Source: SB11 sp965222995 | GTDB taxonomy: Bacteria; Bacteroidota; Bacteroidia; UBA8524 | DNA: 64,000 nt | NCBI GenBank assembly: GCA_965222995.1 | Contig: OZ244977.1 | Coordinates: 1,054,001 to 1,118,000 of the forward strand | Direction of reading: 5' to 3' | Shown: positions 16,770 through 25,428 of the stretch, piece by piece | How the letters are laid out: each line of letters starts with the position of its first letter | Numbering within the stretch: the first letter of the stretch is position 1 | Translations under genes and position numbers: made by a program | Notes under the pieces: generated by a model | Seen by the model: only the letters and a program-made list of their open reading frames with translations | Told to the model about the DNA's origin: nothing | Database searches by the model: none

Positions 16770-16788
16770 AATGAAATTTATAATAGTA

Positions 16789-17703
16789 CTATCTAAGTGT
16801 AAACTTCTTAGAACCTATCAAAAAACCATCGCTATAAAGCAATACGGTATACTCTCCTTTTTCCCATTGTGTATTACCTCTTGCATAGAAAAATGTTATT
16901 TTAGGTTGTTCGTTTTTAAACTTAATTTTTTGGCGTTGTGTATAAAGAGCTTCGCTGCCCATATACTCAAACTTACCTCCTCCTGATGTTTCAGTAGAAA
17001 TAGTTGCACCATCTGGGTTTAGCAGTCGCATATAAATATTTCTGTCTCCCAGTTTTGCGGTTGGGTTATCTTCAATTACAAACTCAACCTTTATTTGGTC
17101 AACACGTTTAGCCCGTGTTGTTTCTCTTAATCGGCCGCTGCTTCTATTTTGTATACCAACTACCGTAAAATTATCAGCCTTTAATCGAGATGCAATATTT
17201 AGTTTATTATCCTTCTCAATGTTTTCCATTGTCAGGTCTTCAATCTTGGCATTGGCCTTATTTAATGTTTTTTTGGTTGCCTGAAGGTTTTCTACTAAAA
17301 TTTCATTCTCTCTGGCTATAGAGTCTACTTGTTGTGTATATTTTCTGTTGTAATATCTTAATACATCCAACTCATCTTTTACCCGTAAAAGTTCTGCGGC
17401 AGAAATCTGATTTTTTCTAAGCAACGATTTAATTTCATCTGCCTTAGCCTGTATTTCTGCATTTCTTTCACTAATGATAGAATCAAGCTCTTCATTTTCT
17501 CCAACATACTTACCTAATTCCGTTTTTGTTTGGCTCAGAATATCTTCCAATTCTTTTCTGGCATTGTCAGTATTTAAAAGTTTCTCTTCAACGGTTACTA
17601 CTTCTTTTTCCTTATTAAAGTATAAGTAACCAAAAACTCCATTACCAATAAGCAATAAAATAATTATGATAATGTAAATAGCTCTACCTTTTGAGTTTTC
17701 CAT
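16789..17703 (-). CDS. Membrane-anchored coiled-coil protein, paralog of the 42731-43615 product
   Basis: Function unknown. The 304 residues comprise one N-terminal transmembrane helix (about residues 8-28), a long coiled coil (about 35-175, Glu/Lys-rich with heptad-like Leu/Ile), and a C-terminal beta domain (about 180-304) with DNPTAKLGDRNIYMRLLNPD and KGEYTVLLYSDGFLIGSKKF. The same order and matching C-terminal blocks (ERTVYARIMQPDGVVLGE, KGTYLIDIFIDGELHTSG) recur in the 42731-43615 protein. This suggests an N-in envelope protein with its globular end in the periplasm. Transcription is probably from TATTTTTG at 17725-17732, divergent from rfbC, ending at the 16736-16769 hairpin. Confidence 0.78.
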   Translation of the reverse strand: MENSKGRAIYIIIIILLLIGNGVFGYLYFNKEKEVVTVEEKLLNTDNARKELEDILSQTKTELGKYVGENEELDSIISERNAEIQAKADEIKSLLRKNQISAAELLRVKDELDVLRYYNRKYTQQVDSIARENEILVENLQATKKTLNKANAKIEDLTMENIEKDNKLNIASRLKADNFTVVGIQNRSSGRLRETTRAKRVDQIKVEFVIEDNPTAKLGDRNIYMRLLNPDGATISTETSGGGKFEYMGSEALYTQRQKIKFKNEQPKITFFYARGNTQWEKGEYTVLLYSDGFLIGSKKFTLR

Positions 17704-17724
17704 TAAGATTTAATTCGTTTTCTG

Positions 17725-17732
17725 CAAAAATA
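17725..17732 (-). promoter_or_regulatory. -7 element TATTTTTG for the coiled-coil gene
   Basis: Minus-strand TATTTTTG, perfect TANNTTTG, 21 bases before the ATG at 17703. It is only 6 bases from the plus-strand element of rfbC, so the two promoters are back to back. Confidence 0.5.
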
Positions 17733-17738
17733 GATATT

Positions 17739-17746
17739 TAAATTTG
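17739..17746 (+). promoter_or_regulatory. -7 element TAAATTTG for rfbC
   Basis: Plus-strand TANNTTTG match, 23 bases before the TTG start at 17770. Confidence 0.45.
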
Positions 17747-17769
17747 CCATCCTTAAAAAGTTAAACGAT

Positions 17770-18312
17770 TTGGAAGTAAAGAATATTTTTATTGAGGGGC
17801 CATTAGTAATACAGCCTAAAGTTTTTTATGATGAACGAGGGTATTTTTATGAAAGTTATAATGACGATGCATATAAAAAAGCAGGTATTGATGTAACATT
17901 TGTGCAAGACAATCAATCATTATCTCAAAAAGGGGCAGTTAGGGGGCTACATTTCCAAGCACCGCCCTTTGAGCAAGGAAAACTGGTAAGGGTAATAAAA
18001 GGTGCTGTATATGATGTGGTGGTAGATATTCGCAAAAATTCACCTACTTATGGGAAACATTATGGTATTGAGCTAAATGAGGATAATTTTACCATGTTTT
18101 GGATACCACCGGGTTTTGCTCACGGATTTTCAACTTTAAAGGATAATACCATATTTGCCTATAAATGTACCAACGTATATAACAAACCTTCGGAAGGAGG
18201 AATACTATGGAACGACGCCGACCTTGCAATAGACTGGAATGTAGAAAATCCAATAATATCAGATAAGGATAAGGAATTACCTAACTTTAATCATTTTAAA
18301 TCACCATTTTAA
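17770..18312 (+). CDS. rfbC: dTDP-4-dehydrorhamnose 3,5-epimerase
   Basis: Third step of dTDP-L-rhamnose synthesis: epimerises C3 and C5 of dTDP-4-keto-6-deoxyglucose. The 180-residue cupin has the family blocks PKVFYDERGYFYESYN, FVQDNQSLSQKGAVRGLHFQ (catalytic His in GLHFQ), GAVYDVVVDIRKNSPTYGK and FWIPPGFAHGFSTL. The only sensible start is TTG at 17770 (MEVKNIFIEGPLV); the upstream ATG candidates are out of frame. rfbA, rfbB and rfbD are not in the window, so it is separated from the rest of the pathway. The next gene follows after 18 bases. Confidence 0.95.
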   Translation: MEVKNIFIEGPLVIQPKVFYDERGYFYESYNDDAYKKAGIDVTFVQDNQSLSQKGAVRGLHFQAPPFEQGKLVRVIKGAVYDVVVDIRKNSPTYGKHYGIELNEDNFTMFWIPPGFAHGFSTLKDNTIFAYKCTNVYNKPSEGGILWNDADLAIDWNVENPIISDKDKELPNFNHFKSPF

Positions 18313-18330
18313 GCAATATATTGCGGCACT

Positions 18331-19281
18331 ATGAAAGAAGAGGGAACTATAGAAATAACACCTAGAATACATGAGCTTTTAACTAAGCTTGAACATAAGT
18401 ACGATGCTATGGGGCAGAACATGGAATCGTATATGGAAGGGCTATTGCATGCTGATTACACCACTTACTGGGATTACATACATACTGATGCACTTTTGGC
18501 ATTACAGAACCCGAAAACCAGTTTTCCCGATGAGATGGTGTTTATTATGTACCACCAAATAACGGAGTTGTATTTTAAGCTTACACTTCATGAGATTGAA
18601 CAAATTTGCGGGAAGAGAGACTTAACTAAAGAATTTTTCTTGGTTCGGATGAAAAGAATCAACGCTTATTTTGATGTATTGACAGAGTCTTTTAGAATTA
18701 TGATAGACGGTATGGAACCTGAACAATTCTTAAAATTCCGTATGTCTTTGTTGCCTGCCAGTGGTTTTCAATCTGCACAATACCGCATGATAGAAATATG
18801 CAGTACTAACTTTTACAATTTGGTTGAGAAAAGACATCGTGAACGTTTTAACGGTGATGAAGACATAGCTGTGATGTTTGAGTATATCTATTGGAAATCA
18901 GGGGCAACTGAATTGGCAACAGGTAAGAAAACACTAACTCTAACCCAATTTGAGCGTAAATACTCATTGAAACTTAAGGATTTAGCCGTTGAATACCGCC
19001 ATAAAAACTTGTTGGAACGTTACAATCAATTATCTGACAAGGATGATGAACTGAAAAAGGAAATGCGCCATTTTGATTTGAATGTAAATGTAAACTGGCC
19101 TATGATACACATGCGTTCTGCTGCCCGTTACTTGGCAAAGCCAGAAGGTGAAATAGCAGCTACAGGAGGAACCAACTGGCAGAAATATTTAGCCCCAAGA
19201 TTACAACAACGTATATTCTTTTCTTCGTTATGGAGTGATGAAGAAAAAGAAAACTGGGGAACAACTTCAGTTACTTACTAA
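18331..19281 (+). CDS. Tryptophan 2,3-dioxygenase family protein
   Basis: By family, a heme enzyme opening the indole ring of tryptophan to N-formylkynurenine in the cytoplasm. The 316 residues show the TDO fold text: DYIHTDALLALQNPKTSFPDE, FIMYHQITELYFKLTLHEIEQI (distal His75, aromatic and charge pattern conserved), FRMSLLPASGFQSAQYRMIEI and a C-terminal NWPMIHMRSAARYL whose His fits the proximal heme ligand, followed by ATGGTNWQKYL in place of the usual GTGGSSG block. It is a diverged branch found in Bacteroidota. No formamidase or kynurenine gene adjoins it; a RidA/aminomuconate deaminase-like gene lies 14 kb away. Cotranscription with rfbC is likely. Confidence 0.8.
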   Translation: MKEEGTIEITPRIHELLTKLEHKYDAMGQNMESYMEGLLHADYTTYWDYIHTDALLALQNPKTSFPDEMVFIMYHQITELYFKLTLHEIEQICGKRDLTKEFFLVRMKRINAYFDVLTESFRIMIDGMEPEQFLKFRMSLLPASGFQSAQYRMIEICSTNFYNLVEKRHRERFNGDEDIAVMFEYIYWKSGATELATGKKTLTLTQFERKYSLKLKDLAVEYRHKNLLERYNQLSDKDDELKKEMRHFDLNVNVNWPMIHMRSAARYLAKPEGEIAATGGTNWQKYLAPRLQQRIFFSSLWSDEEKENWGTTSVTY

Positions 19282-19307
19282 ATTAAGATTTAAGTCAATT
19301 AATGTAT

Positions 19308-19330
19308 AGGGGGCTTAAGCCCCTTTTTTT
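19308..19330 (+). terminator. Intrinsic terminator after the dioxygenase gene
   Basis: Perfect palindrome GGGGCTTAAGCCCC (19310-19323) followed by seven T residues. Confidence 0.85.
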
Positions 19331-19349
19331 GTTTTAAGTAGTTTGAGAA

Positions 19350-19793
19350 ATGGAAATACGATTAGCACAACCCAAAGATATTGATACTATAGCCATGAAT
19401 AACAATTTAATGGCACAAGAAACTGAAGGGAAAGAACTGGATATGCAAACAGTTACACAAGGCGTTAAGGCTATTTTCAATGACCCATCAAAAGGGTTTT
19501 ATTTAGTAGTTGAGGTTAATGGTAAAGTAGCTGCAAACCTTATGGTGACTTATGAGTGGAGTGATTGGAGGAACAGTAATATTTGGTGGATACAAAGTGT
19601 TTATGTAATTAAAGAATATAGAAGAAAAGGTTTGTATAAAGCCATGTATAATGAAGTAAAAAACAGGGCAAAGCTTGAAGGGGTTAAGGTAATTCGATTA
19701 TATGTTGAAGAGGAAAATACTATAGCACAACAAACCTATAAAAGCTTAGGTATGCAACACAGCTACTACTATATGTTTGAGGCGGATATTTAA
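19350..19793 (+). CDS. GNAT family N-acetyltransferase
   Basis: Compact 147-residue GNAT enzyme. The acetyl-CoA motif is IQSVYVIKEYRRKGLYKAMYNEV (R-R-K-G-L-Y), preceded by AANLMVTYEWSDWRN and followed by IRLYVEEENTIAQQTYKSLGMQ. The substrate is unknown. It stands alone between a terminator and a convergent SDR gene, whose stop it overlaps by 4 bases. It is unrelated in detail to the 11942-12589 GNAT. Confidence 0.88.
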   Translation: MEIRLAQPKDIDTIAMNNNLMAQETEGKELDMQTVTQGVKAIFNDPSKGFYLVVEVNGKVAANLMVTYEWSDWRNSNIWWIQSVYVIKEYRRKGLYKAMYNEVKNRAKLEGVKVIRLYVEEENTIAQQTYKSLGMQHSYYYMFEADI

Positions 19794-20587
19794 AAAGAGT
19801 TTTTAGAAAGTCTTCTCAAAATACTGGGCAATACAAAAGAAGGTACAATAGCTTTTAGTACAACATTTAACTTGTCGCTAAAGGTAGGGCGTATTACAGC
19901 CTTATTATTTAAAACCCCTTGAACTGCAATAGCAGCTATTTTTTCAGGCTCTGCAATACTGGTAATATATTTTCGCCAACCGATTTTCCTAATACGGTCT
20001 CTTACCTCATCATTAGTAATCATAGGACCCGGTGTAATGCAACTTACATTTACTTTTTTCTCCTTATACTCTTGGCGTAAGGCTTGTGAAAAGGTTAGTA
20101 CAAAGCCTTTTGATGCTGAGTAAATAGCCTTATAGGGTAAAGGAAAATATGCAGCCATACTAGCTACATTTAATATAAATGAAGGCGCATTATCAATAAG
20201 TTTTGCTGATAGTATATGGGTAAGCTTTGTAGTAAAAGCAATGTTTATTTGTAAAAGATTATTTACAAAATCAGGAGTTAGCTCTTCAAAAGCTTTGGCA
20301 TAACCAAAGCCCACATTATTTACCAAACCATGTAAGTGAATTTTTTCCTTATCAATCCACTCTGTAATTGTATTATGTGCATCATTATGAAGCATATCCA
20401 CTGCCAATACTTTTACAGAGATATTAGAGTACTTTTGTTCAAGTTCACCTTTTAACTCATCCAACTCACTTTGGAGTAATGATGCCAATGCAACGGAATA
20501 TCCTTTTTGTGCAAACTCAATAGCCAAGCATTTACCCAAACCTGCACCTGCACCGGTTATAAGCACATATTTCTCTCTATTTTGCAT
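19790..20587 (-). CDS. Short-chain dehydrogenase/reductase
   Basis: NAD(P)-dependent oxidoreductase of the classical SDR class. The cofactor site is LITGAGAGLGKCLA (TGxxxGxG), with VNNVGFGYA in the NNAG position and the catalytic YSASKG (YxxxK) after LNVASMAAYFPLP. The 265 residues are normal, and the C-terminal hydrophobic stretch (LKAIVPSFVLPSIL) suggests membrane association. The substrate is unknown, possibly a lipid or steroid-like ketone. It is 3 bases downstream of an NAD-epimerase gene on the same strand and probably shares its operon and pathway. Confidence 0.9.
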   Translation of the reverse strand: MQNREKYVLITGAGAGLGKCLAIEFAQKGYSVALASLLQSELDELKGELEQKYSNISVKVLAVDMLHNDAHNTITEWIDKEKIHLHGLVNNVGFGYAKAFEELTPDFVNNLLQINIAFTTKLTHILSAKLIDNAPSFILNVASMAAYFPLPYKAIYSASKGFVLTFSQALRQEYKEKKVNVSCITPGPMITNDEVRDRIRKIGWRKYITSIAEPEKIAAIAVQGVLNNKAVIRPTFSDKLNVVLKAIVPSFVLPSILRRLSKNSF

Positions 20588-20590
20588 GGT

Positions 20591-21577
20591 TTATTTAATC
20601 TTTCCTTCTTTTCTTAACCAGCTTACTGTTTTCTTAATACCTTCTTCAAAGGGAGTGAGCTCTATACCCAACTCGGTTTTTGCCTTACTGTTATCCAGTA
20701 TCCAATCATACATATACCTTTTTACCCATGATGGGGTTATAGCAGGCTTAACACCGAAAACTGCTAAAAACTTCATAATTCCTGAAATAACTAACATAAC
20801 ACCTACAGGAATATGAATCATTTTTTGTTTAGCACCTGTGTATTGTTTCGCAATATCAAAATATCTATTGAAATCTAAGTTTTCGCCACCAATAATGTAG
20901 CGCTCACCACTTTTGCCTTTATCAATTGCATTGTAACATGCTTCTAACACATCATCAATATAAACATAGTTGCCAATGCTTTTTCCATTACCCGGAATAA
21001 TTCGCCACCCTTCTGATACTTGCTTTAATAGGCGTGTACCTGCATTAGCTTCAGTTAATTGACCGGGACCAAAAACACGGCTTAGATTCAATGCACAAAC
21101 TTCTAATGCCGGTGAACTTTTTTCAAGGAGCCACTGTTCAGCTTCTGCTTTGGTTTCCTCATACTCATTAAAAAAGGGGAGAATGCGCTCACTTTTTTCG
21201 GTAACGGGTGTTCCGTTACTTGGTCCAAGTACTCCTGCTGAAGAAATGAAAATCATTTTCTTTACACCACTTTTTTGGGCAGCATAAAATACTTGTTGGC
21301 TTCCTTTTACATTTATATCTGTAAATAATTGAGGGGTTTTAGTATAAACTGCTGCAAATGCTGCCGAATGAATTACTACATCACAAGTGAGCATAGCTTC
21401 AATCATTGCCTCGTTATTAGTTAGGTCTCCGTAAAAAAGCTCAATACCATCGTGCTGTAACAAATGGTTTTTTTGTTTTGAACGGACAAGTGCATGAACG
21501 GTTATTCCTTTGTCTGCCAGAAAGTTTGCTATTCTATTACCTATATATCCTGTCCCTCCCGTTAAAAAAACTTTCAT
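20591..21577 (-). CDS. NAD-dependent epimerase/dehydratase family protein
   Basis: Extended SDR. The N-terminus MKVFLTGGTGYIGNRIANF is the dinucleotide site; the active-site pair is YEETK (YxxxK) with Ser of ISSAGVLGPSN. At about 328 residues it resembles the dihydroflavonol-4-reductase/3-beta-HSD-like branch more than UDP-sugar epimerases. The ATG at 21577 is preferred over the adjacent GTG at 21580. It lies between the CPBP protease gene and the SDR gene with gaps of only a few bases, suggesting a three-gene operon in lipid or secondary metabolism. The specific reaction is unknown. Confidence 0.87.
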   Translation of the reverse strand: MKVFLTGGTGYIGNRIANFLADKGITVHALVRSKQKNHLLQHDGIELFYGDLTNNEAMIEAMLTCDVVIHSAAFAAVYTKTPQLFTDINVKGSQQVFYAAQKSGVKKMIFISSAGVLGPSNGTPVTEKSERILPFFNEYEETKAEAEQWLLEKSSPALEVCALNLSRVFGPGQLTEANAGTRLLKQVSEGWRIIPGNGKSIGNYVYIDDVLEACYNAIDKGKSGERYIIGGENLDFNRYFDIAKQYTGAKQKMIHIPVGVMLVISGIMKFLAVFGVKPAITPSWVKRYMYDWILDNSKAKTELGIELTPFEEGIKKTVSWLRKEGKIK

Positions 21578-21580
21578 CAC

Positions 21581-22285
21581 TTAAATCTTCTTAAAGTCAA
21601 CTTGCATTAAAGGGTTGGCATTTATAGCTATTAAACTGTTTGAAAGTGCTAAGGTTAAATGTATAAGCCATGCCGCCCAAAAATTTCCTGTATAGTAGCT
21701 CACTAAGCATAATACAACCCCAAAAGGAAGTGATGCAATTATTTCAAGCCTTCCTTTGGGTAAATGTGCTACTGCATATAGAATGCAGTTTATAGTAATG
21801 TTTAGCCATAGGGGTAAAATATCAACGCCTGCAAAAAATAATACCCCTCTAAATAAAAACTCATACCCCAATAAGTATATAGCCCAGCCCAATATATAAT
21901 ATGCCAAAAGGCTTATACTCCATGTTTGGGTGCGTATATGGGGGTAAATCATGTAGTTTTTTGGTTTACCTGCCCTAATAATATTTACGGTGAGAACAAT
22001 AGCTCCAAAAATGCCCCATGCTATGAATACTTTTTGTGGGTTAGTGAAATTAATACCCAATGCTTTGGCATCATACAACCCCATTAGCTGTAAAACTATT
22101 AAGGGTAGTAAAAGCATTAATACAAAACCGGCAAACTTTTCTAATCCTACATAAAAAATATTGGCTTTGTTAAAGCCTACTTTTTCTTGCAAATAGGCTT
22201 CTACTTTTTTTCGGCTATAGAGAAGCCAAAAGTAAAAAGCAAAACCAATTACGAATAGGGTATACGATATAATAAAGGTTTGCAA
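21581..22285 (-). CDS. CPBP family intramembrane protein
   Basis: Multi-pass membrane protein (234 residues) of the CAAX-protease/bacteriocin-processing family. The conserved blocks are GYEFLFRGVLFF (family E-x3-R-G), ILYAVAHLPKG (His motif) and AAWLIHLTLALSNSL (His motif). The first Glu of the EExxxR motif is Tyr here, so proteolytic activity is less certain; members of this kind exist. The start is TTG at 22285 (MQTFIISYTLF). The role is unknown; family members process prenylated proteins or bacteriocins, or act as membrane scaffolds. Confidence 0.8.
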   Translation of the reverse strand: MQTFIISYTLFVIGFAFYFWLLYSRKKVEAYLQEKVGFNKANIFYVGLEKFAGFVLMLLLPLIVLQLMGLYDAKALGINFTNPQKVFIAWGIFGAIVLTVNIIRAGKPKNYMIYPHIRTQTWSISLLAYYILGWAIYLLGYEFLFRGVLFFAGVDILPLWLNITINCILYAVAHLPKGRLEIIASLPFGVVLCLVSYYTGNFWAAWLIHLTLALSNSLIAINANPLMQVDFKKI

Positions 22286-22362
22286 AACAGCCGCAAATTA
22301 AAGGTTTAAAGCTTTAAAAGAATGCCTTTGTGGATAGAATGTAAAATGAAGGTGATGAAACG

Positions 22363-22926
22363 TTATTTGGTATTATAAATATTCATAGTGCGTTCAATAC
22401 CTATAGCGGTATAAGACAATACAGCATTGGCTGCATTTTGTATATAGGTTTCAATATCTTTTTGTTCTTCGGTGCTCCATTGTTCAAGTACATAATCCAC
22501 TTGTCTTCCTCTGGCAAAATTATCTCCAATGCCGAAACGGAGCCTTGGGTATTGATTATTGCCCAATACCTGATTAATATTTTTTAAACCGTTATGCCCG
22601 CCGTCACTACCTTTACCACGCATACGCAGTTTACCGAAAGGTAGTGATAAATCATCAGTAACAACCATAATGTTAGCTTCTTTTAGCTTCAACTCATTCA
22701 TCCAATAGGCAACTGCTTTTCCGCTTAAATTCATATAAGTAGTTGGCTTAATTAAGTGAAGTGTTCTGCCTTTGTATTTCCCTTCGGCATGGAAAGAGTG
22801 TCGGCTTAAATCAAAACTTACATCCAGTCTTTTTGCTATTTCATTTACAACTTCAAAGCCAATATTGTGGCGGATAAACTCATATTCAGGACCAATATTT
22901 CCTAATCCGGCTATAAGATATTTCAT
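22363..22926 (-). CDS. pth: Peptidyl-tRNA hydrolase
   Basis: Releases peptides from stalled peptidyl-tRNAs in the cytoplasm. The 187 residues carry the Pth blocks: LIAGLGNIGPEYEFIRHNIGFEVV (Asn at the substrate site and catalytic His in RHNIG), KPTTYMNLSGKAV and MVVTDDLSLPFGKLRMRGKGSDGGHNGLKNI (catalytic Asp, then GGHNGL). It follows the permease gene by 3 bases on the same strand. The 77-base gap to the CPBP gene contains no obvious signal. Confidence 0.96.
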   Translation of the reverse strand: MKYLIAGLGNIGPEYEFIRHNIGFEVVNEIAKRLDVSFDLSRHSFHAEGKYKGRTLHLIKPTTYMNLSGKAVAYWMNELKLKEANIMVVTDDLSLPFGKLRMRGKGSDGGHNGLKNINQVLGNNQYPRLRFGIGDNFARGRQVDYVLEQWSTEEQKDIETYIQNAANAVLSYTAIGIERTMNIYNTK

Positions 22927-22929
22927 GTT

Positions 22930-24159
22930 TTATTTTCCGAAATACATTTCTTGTTGAGATGACCTTAAAGAAGGGTATAATGATGTTAGTGCACCTAAAG
23001 TTAGTGTGGTAAAGAATATAAGTATAATATCACTAATTTTCATTTGCACGGGATAATCAGAAACCACAAAAGTACCTTCACCTCCCAGTTTAATTATGCC
23101 ATAACTTTGTTGTATCCAACATACTAACACACCCAAAGCAATACCTATGATTGCACCTATAAGTGCTATAATTAAACCCTCTTTAAAAAATATTTTTCTG
23201 ATAAGTCCGTCAGAGGCTCCCATACTTTTAAGTACAGAAATATCTCCTTTTTTGTCTATCACCAGCATGGTTAGAGAACCGATAACATTAAAGGCTGCCA
23301 CTAACAATATAAATGTGAGGATAAAATATGTTGCCCATCGTTCTGTATTAAAAACACGGTACAGTACTTCTTGCATTTGGTAACGGTTTTTTACCTCAAA
23401 GCCCGTGCCCATCGTTTTTTGTATCTGTTGTTGGATTTTGCCTTCGTTTACTCCGCTTTTCAAGATAATTTCAAGTGCAGAAATTCCCCTGTCATATTCA
23501 AGCATTTTTTTTGCAAAACCAAGCGGTACAATGGCATATTTTTTATTTATCTCTTCTTCAACACTAAAAATACCTGCCGGGGTGATAAATTTTTTTACCA
23601 AAGCATTCTCAGGGCTTAATACATCAGTAGTTTCACCCCGTTTTGGAATAAATACGGATAGTTGAGCAAAAGAATTGTCTACATTAACCGATAAAAAGCG
23701 AGCTATTCCATAACCTAAAACAGCAAAGTTGTAGTTATCTTTTTTTAGTGTTAGTTCTCCCTCTACCATCATAGTGTCTAAGCCACTATACTTGGTAAAA
23801 CCACCTCCAACGCCTTTTATTGTGGCAAAGGTTTGCTTATCGCCATATTTTAGAAGTGCATTTTCTTCCAACACTTCGGTAACATGGAGTATGCCATCTA
23901 TATTTTTTAATTCGGCAATTTTAGTAGTATCAGGATTAAACACTTTGCCTTTTGTGGCAACTATCTTCATATCAGGGTCAAAGGAGTTATATAGTGAAAC
24001 CACAAGCCCCTCAAAACCATTGAAAACTGAAAGTACTACCACTAATGCAAATGAGCCTACTGCAAACCCTGCAACAGAAATTCCTGAAATAATGTTGATG
24101 GCGTTTTTATTGTTTTTTGAAAACAAATACCGCCTTGATATGAAGTTTGAAAGATTCAA
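22930..24159 (-). CDS. LolC/LolE-type ABC transporter permease
   Basis: Inner-membrane permease of an ABC system that extracts lipoproteins for delivery to the outer membrane. The architecture is typical: N-terminal helix (NIISGISVAGFAVGSFALVV), a large periplasmic domain (about residues 45-270), and three C-terminal helices with the FtsX signature (LTMLVIDKKGDISVLKSMGA). The 409 residues and the N-terminal FISRRYLFSKNNKNAINI match Bacteroidota LolC/E-like proteins. The start is TTG at 24159, 17 bases downstream of TATTTTTG on the minus strand (24177-24184). The ATPase (LolD) is not in the window. The window's many lipoproteins are plausible clients. Confidence 0.88.
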   Translation of the reverse strand: MNLSNFISRRYLFSKNNKNAINIISGISVAGFAVGSFALVVVLSVFNGFEGLVVSLYNSFDPDMKIVATKGKVFNPDTTKIAELKNIDGILHVTEVLEENALLKYGDKQTFATIKGVGGGFTKYSGLDTMMVEGELTLKKDNYNFAVLGYGIARFLSVNVDNSFAQLSVFIPKRGETTDVLSPENALVKKFITPAGIFSVEEEINKKYAIVPLGFAKKMLEYDRGISALEIILKSGVNEGKIQQQIQKTMGTGFEVKNRYQMQEVLYRVFNTERWATYFILTFILLVAAFNVIGSLTMLVIDKKGDISVLKSMGASDGLIRKIFFKEGLIIALIGAIIGIALGVLVCWIQQSYGIIKLGGEGTFVVSDYPVQMKISDIILIFFTTLTLGALTSLYPSLRSSQQEMYFGK

Positions 24160-24176
24160 CCTATTTGCTATTGGGG

Positions 24177-24184
24177 CAAAAATA
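24177..24184 (-). promoter_or_regulatory. -7 element TATTTTTG for the permease-pth unit
   Basis: Minus-strand TATTTTTG (perfect TANNTTTG) 17 bases before the TTG start at 24159. Confidence 0.45.
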
Positions 24185-24232
24185 AGGTTTTAGCCTTTAG
24201 CTATACCATTGTTTAAAGAAAAGTGTTTAGGC

Positions 24233-25039
24233 TTATTTATAAGCTTTTACCAGCATACCAGTACCCGATAAGTGCCCTACGTGTGTATCTAAATAGTTTA
24301 GAAGCAGGCAAATGGGTGCCATAATTAAATAGTATATCGGAAGTATTAGTAAAAACCACTTAGAAATATGCAGTAACTTGAAGGGGAGTTTCATAGATAA
24401 TGTCCAGGATAGTTTGCCCGCTTTACCGTATGCATACCTTCCACGTACTTTTTTAAAGCCCAGCTTTTTTAAACGGTGCTTCAAGTCTTTCATGTCGTAA
24501 CCAACTCTCACTTTCTCTCCGTGCATACCAGTGCTTAAACACTCTAACGGTTTTTCTCCTTTTTTACAAGATTGAGTAAAGAGCAACAAGTTACCATCGT
24601 TCTTAAGGTCTTCATAAAAAACTTTTAGTAGCTTATCGTCCTCTTCAACGTACTCAATCATATCTATGGCTAAAATCAAGTCGTAGGACTCAGGTTGTTC
24701 AAGTTCAAGTACATCACCGCTGCGGCAAAACACATTGGGTCTGCTAACTCTTCTAAAAAAGTTATTACAATCGCAAATAGCTTGTTGGCGTAAATCTACA
24801 GCTGTAACATTATAGTTAGGGTTTAGTTTAGACATATAATAACTATACTGTCCGTACCCTGAACCTGCATCTAAAATATGTGATGGATGTTTATTTGCAT
24901 TTGCCCAAATACGCATTTCGCGATGTATGTGCCAACTTTTTAGCATGAAAAAGTCAAGCAACCAAAAAAAGAACCTTTTTTGGCGGGTTGTGCTACCGAA
25001 AACAGTAGTCAATGTTGAATCTATATGCTGGCAGTCCAC
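24233..25039 (-). CDS. Class I SAM-dependent methyltransferase
   Basis: The SAM site is ILDAGSGYGQYSYYMSKL (motif I), VTAVDLRQQAI (motif II) and YDLILAIDMIEYVEEDDKL (motif IV region). The 268-residue protein has a hydrophobic C-terminal stretch (LLHISKWFLLILPIYYLIMAPICLLLN), so it is probably membrane associated and may methylate a lipid or quinone-like molecule; this is inference. The start is GTG at 25039, 8 bases after the rbfA stop. Distinct from the 8251-8997 methyltransferase. Confidence 0.85.
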   Translation of the reverse strand: MDCQHIDSTLTTVFGSTTRQKRFFFWLLDFFMLKSWHIHREMRIWANANKHPSHILDAGSGYGQYSYYMSKLNPNYNVTAVDLRQQAICDCNNFFRRVSRPNVFCRSGDVLELEQPESYDLILAIDMIEYVEEDDKLLKVFYEDLKNDGNLLLFTQSCKKGEKPLECLSTGMHGEKVRVGYDMKDLKHRLKKLGFKKVRGRYAYGKAGKLSWTLSMKLPFKLLHISKWFLLILPIYYLIMAPICLLLNYLDTHVGHLSGTGMLVKAYK

Positions 25040-25047
25040 GATATTAC

Positions 25048-25428
25048 TTAGCTAATTGTACTATCTGATGCATTATTGTCATCGTCTTTAATTTTCTTAA
25101 AAATGTTTTCCATGTGGTCAACATAATCAAGGCTGTCATCTATAAAAAACTCTAATTCAGGTACTTTTCGTACTTGGTTTTTCACTTTTTTTGCCAATTC
25201 GTGTCTTATTTCTTTTTTATGAAGTTGTACTAAATCAAATAGTTCAGCCTTATTTTCAGGCTTAAAAAAACTTAAATACACTTTTGCATACCCCAAATCG
25301 GGTGATATTGAGACGTTACTTATTGTAATAAAGTTCCCTTTGAAAAGCGTTGATGTTTTCCTTTGAAAAATATCTCCCAAATCACGCTGAACTAATTTCG
25401 AAAATTTTTCCTGCCTTCGGCTATTCAT
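25048..25428 (-). CDS. rbfA: Ribosome-binding factor A
   Basis: Assists 30S subunit maturation, especially 16S rRNA 5' processing, in the cytoplasm. The 126 residues match RbfA: MNSRRQEKFSKLVQRDLGDIFQ at the start, TISNVSISPDLGYAKVYLSFF in the centre, and IRHELAKKVKNQVRKVPELEFFIDDSLDY near the end. It leads a two-gene unit with the methyltransferase. The 166-base divergent gap upstream is very AT-rich and holds no visible gene. Confidence 0.93.
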   Translation of the reverse strand: MNSRRQEKFSKLVQRDLGDIFQRKTSTLFKGNFITISNVSISPDLGYAKVYLSFFKPENKAELFDLVQLHKKEIRHELAKKVKNQVRKVPELEFFIDDSLDYVDHMENIFKKIKDDDNNASDSTIS

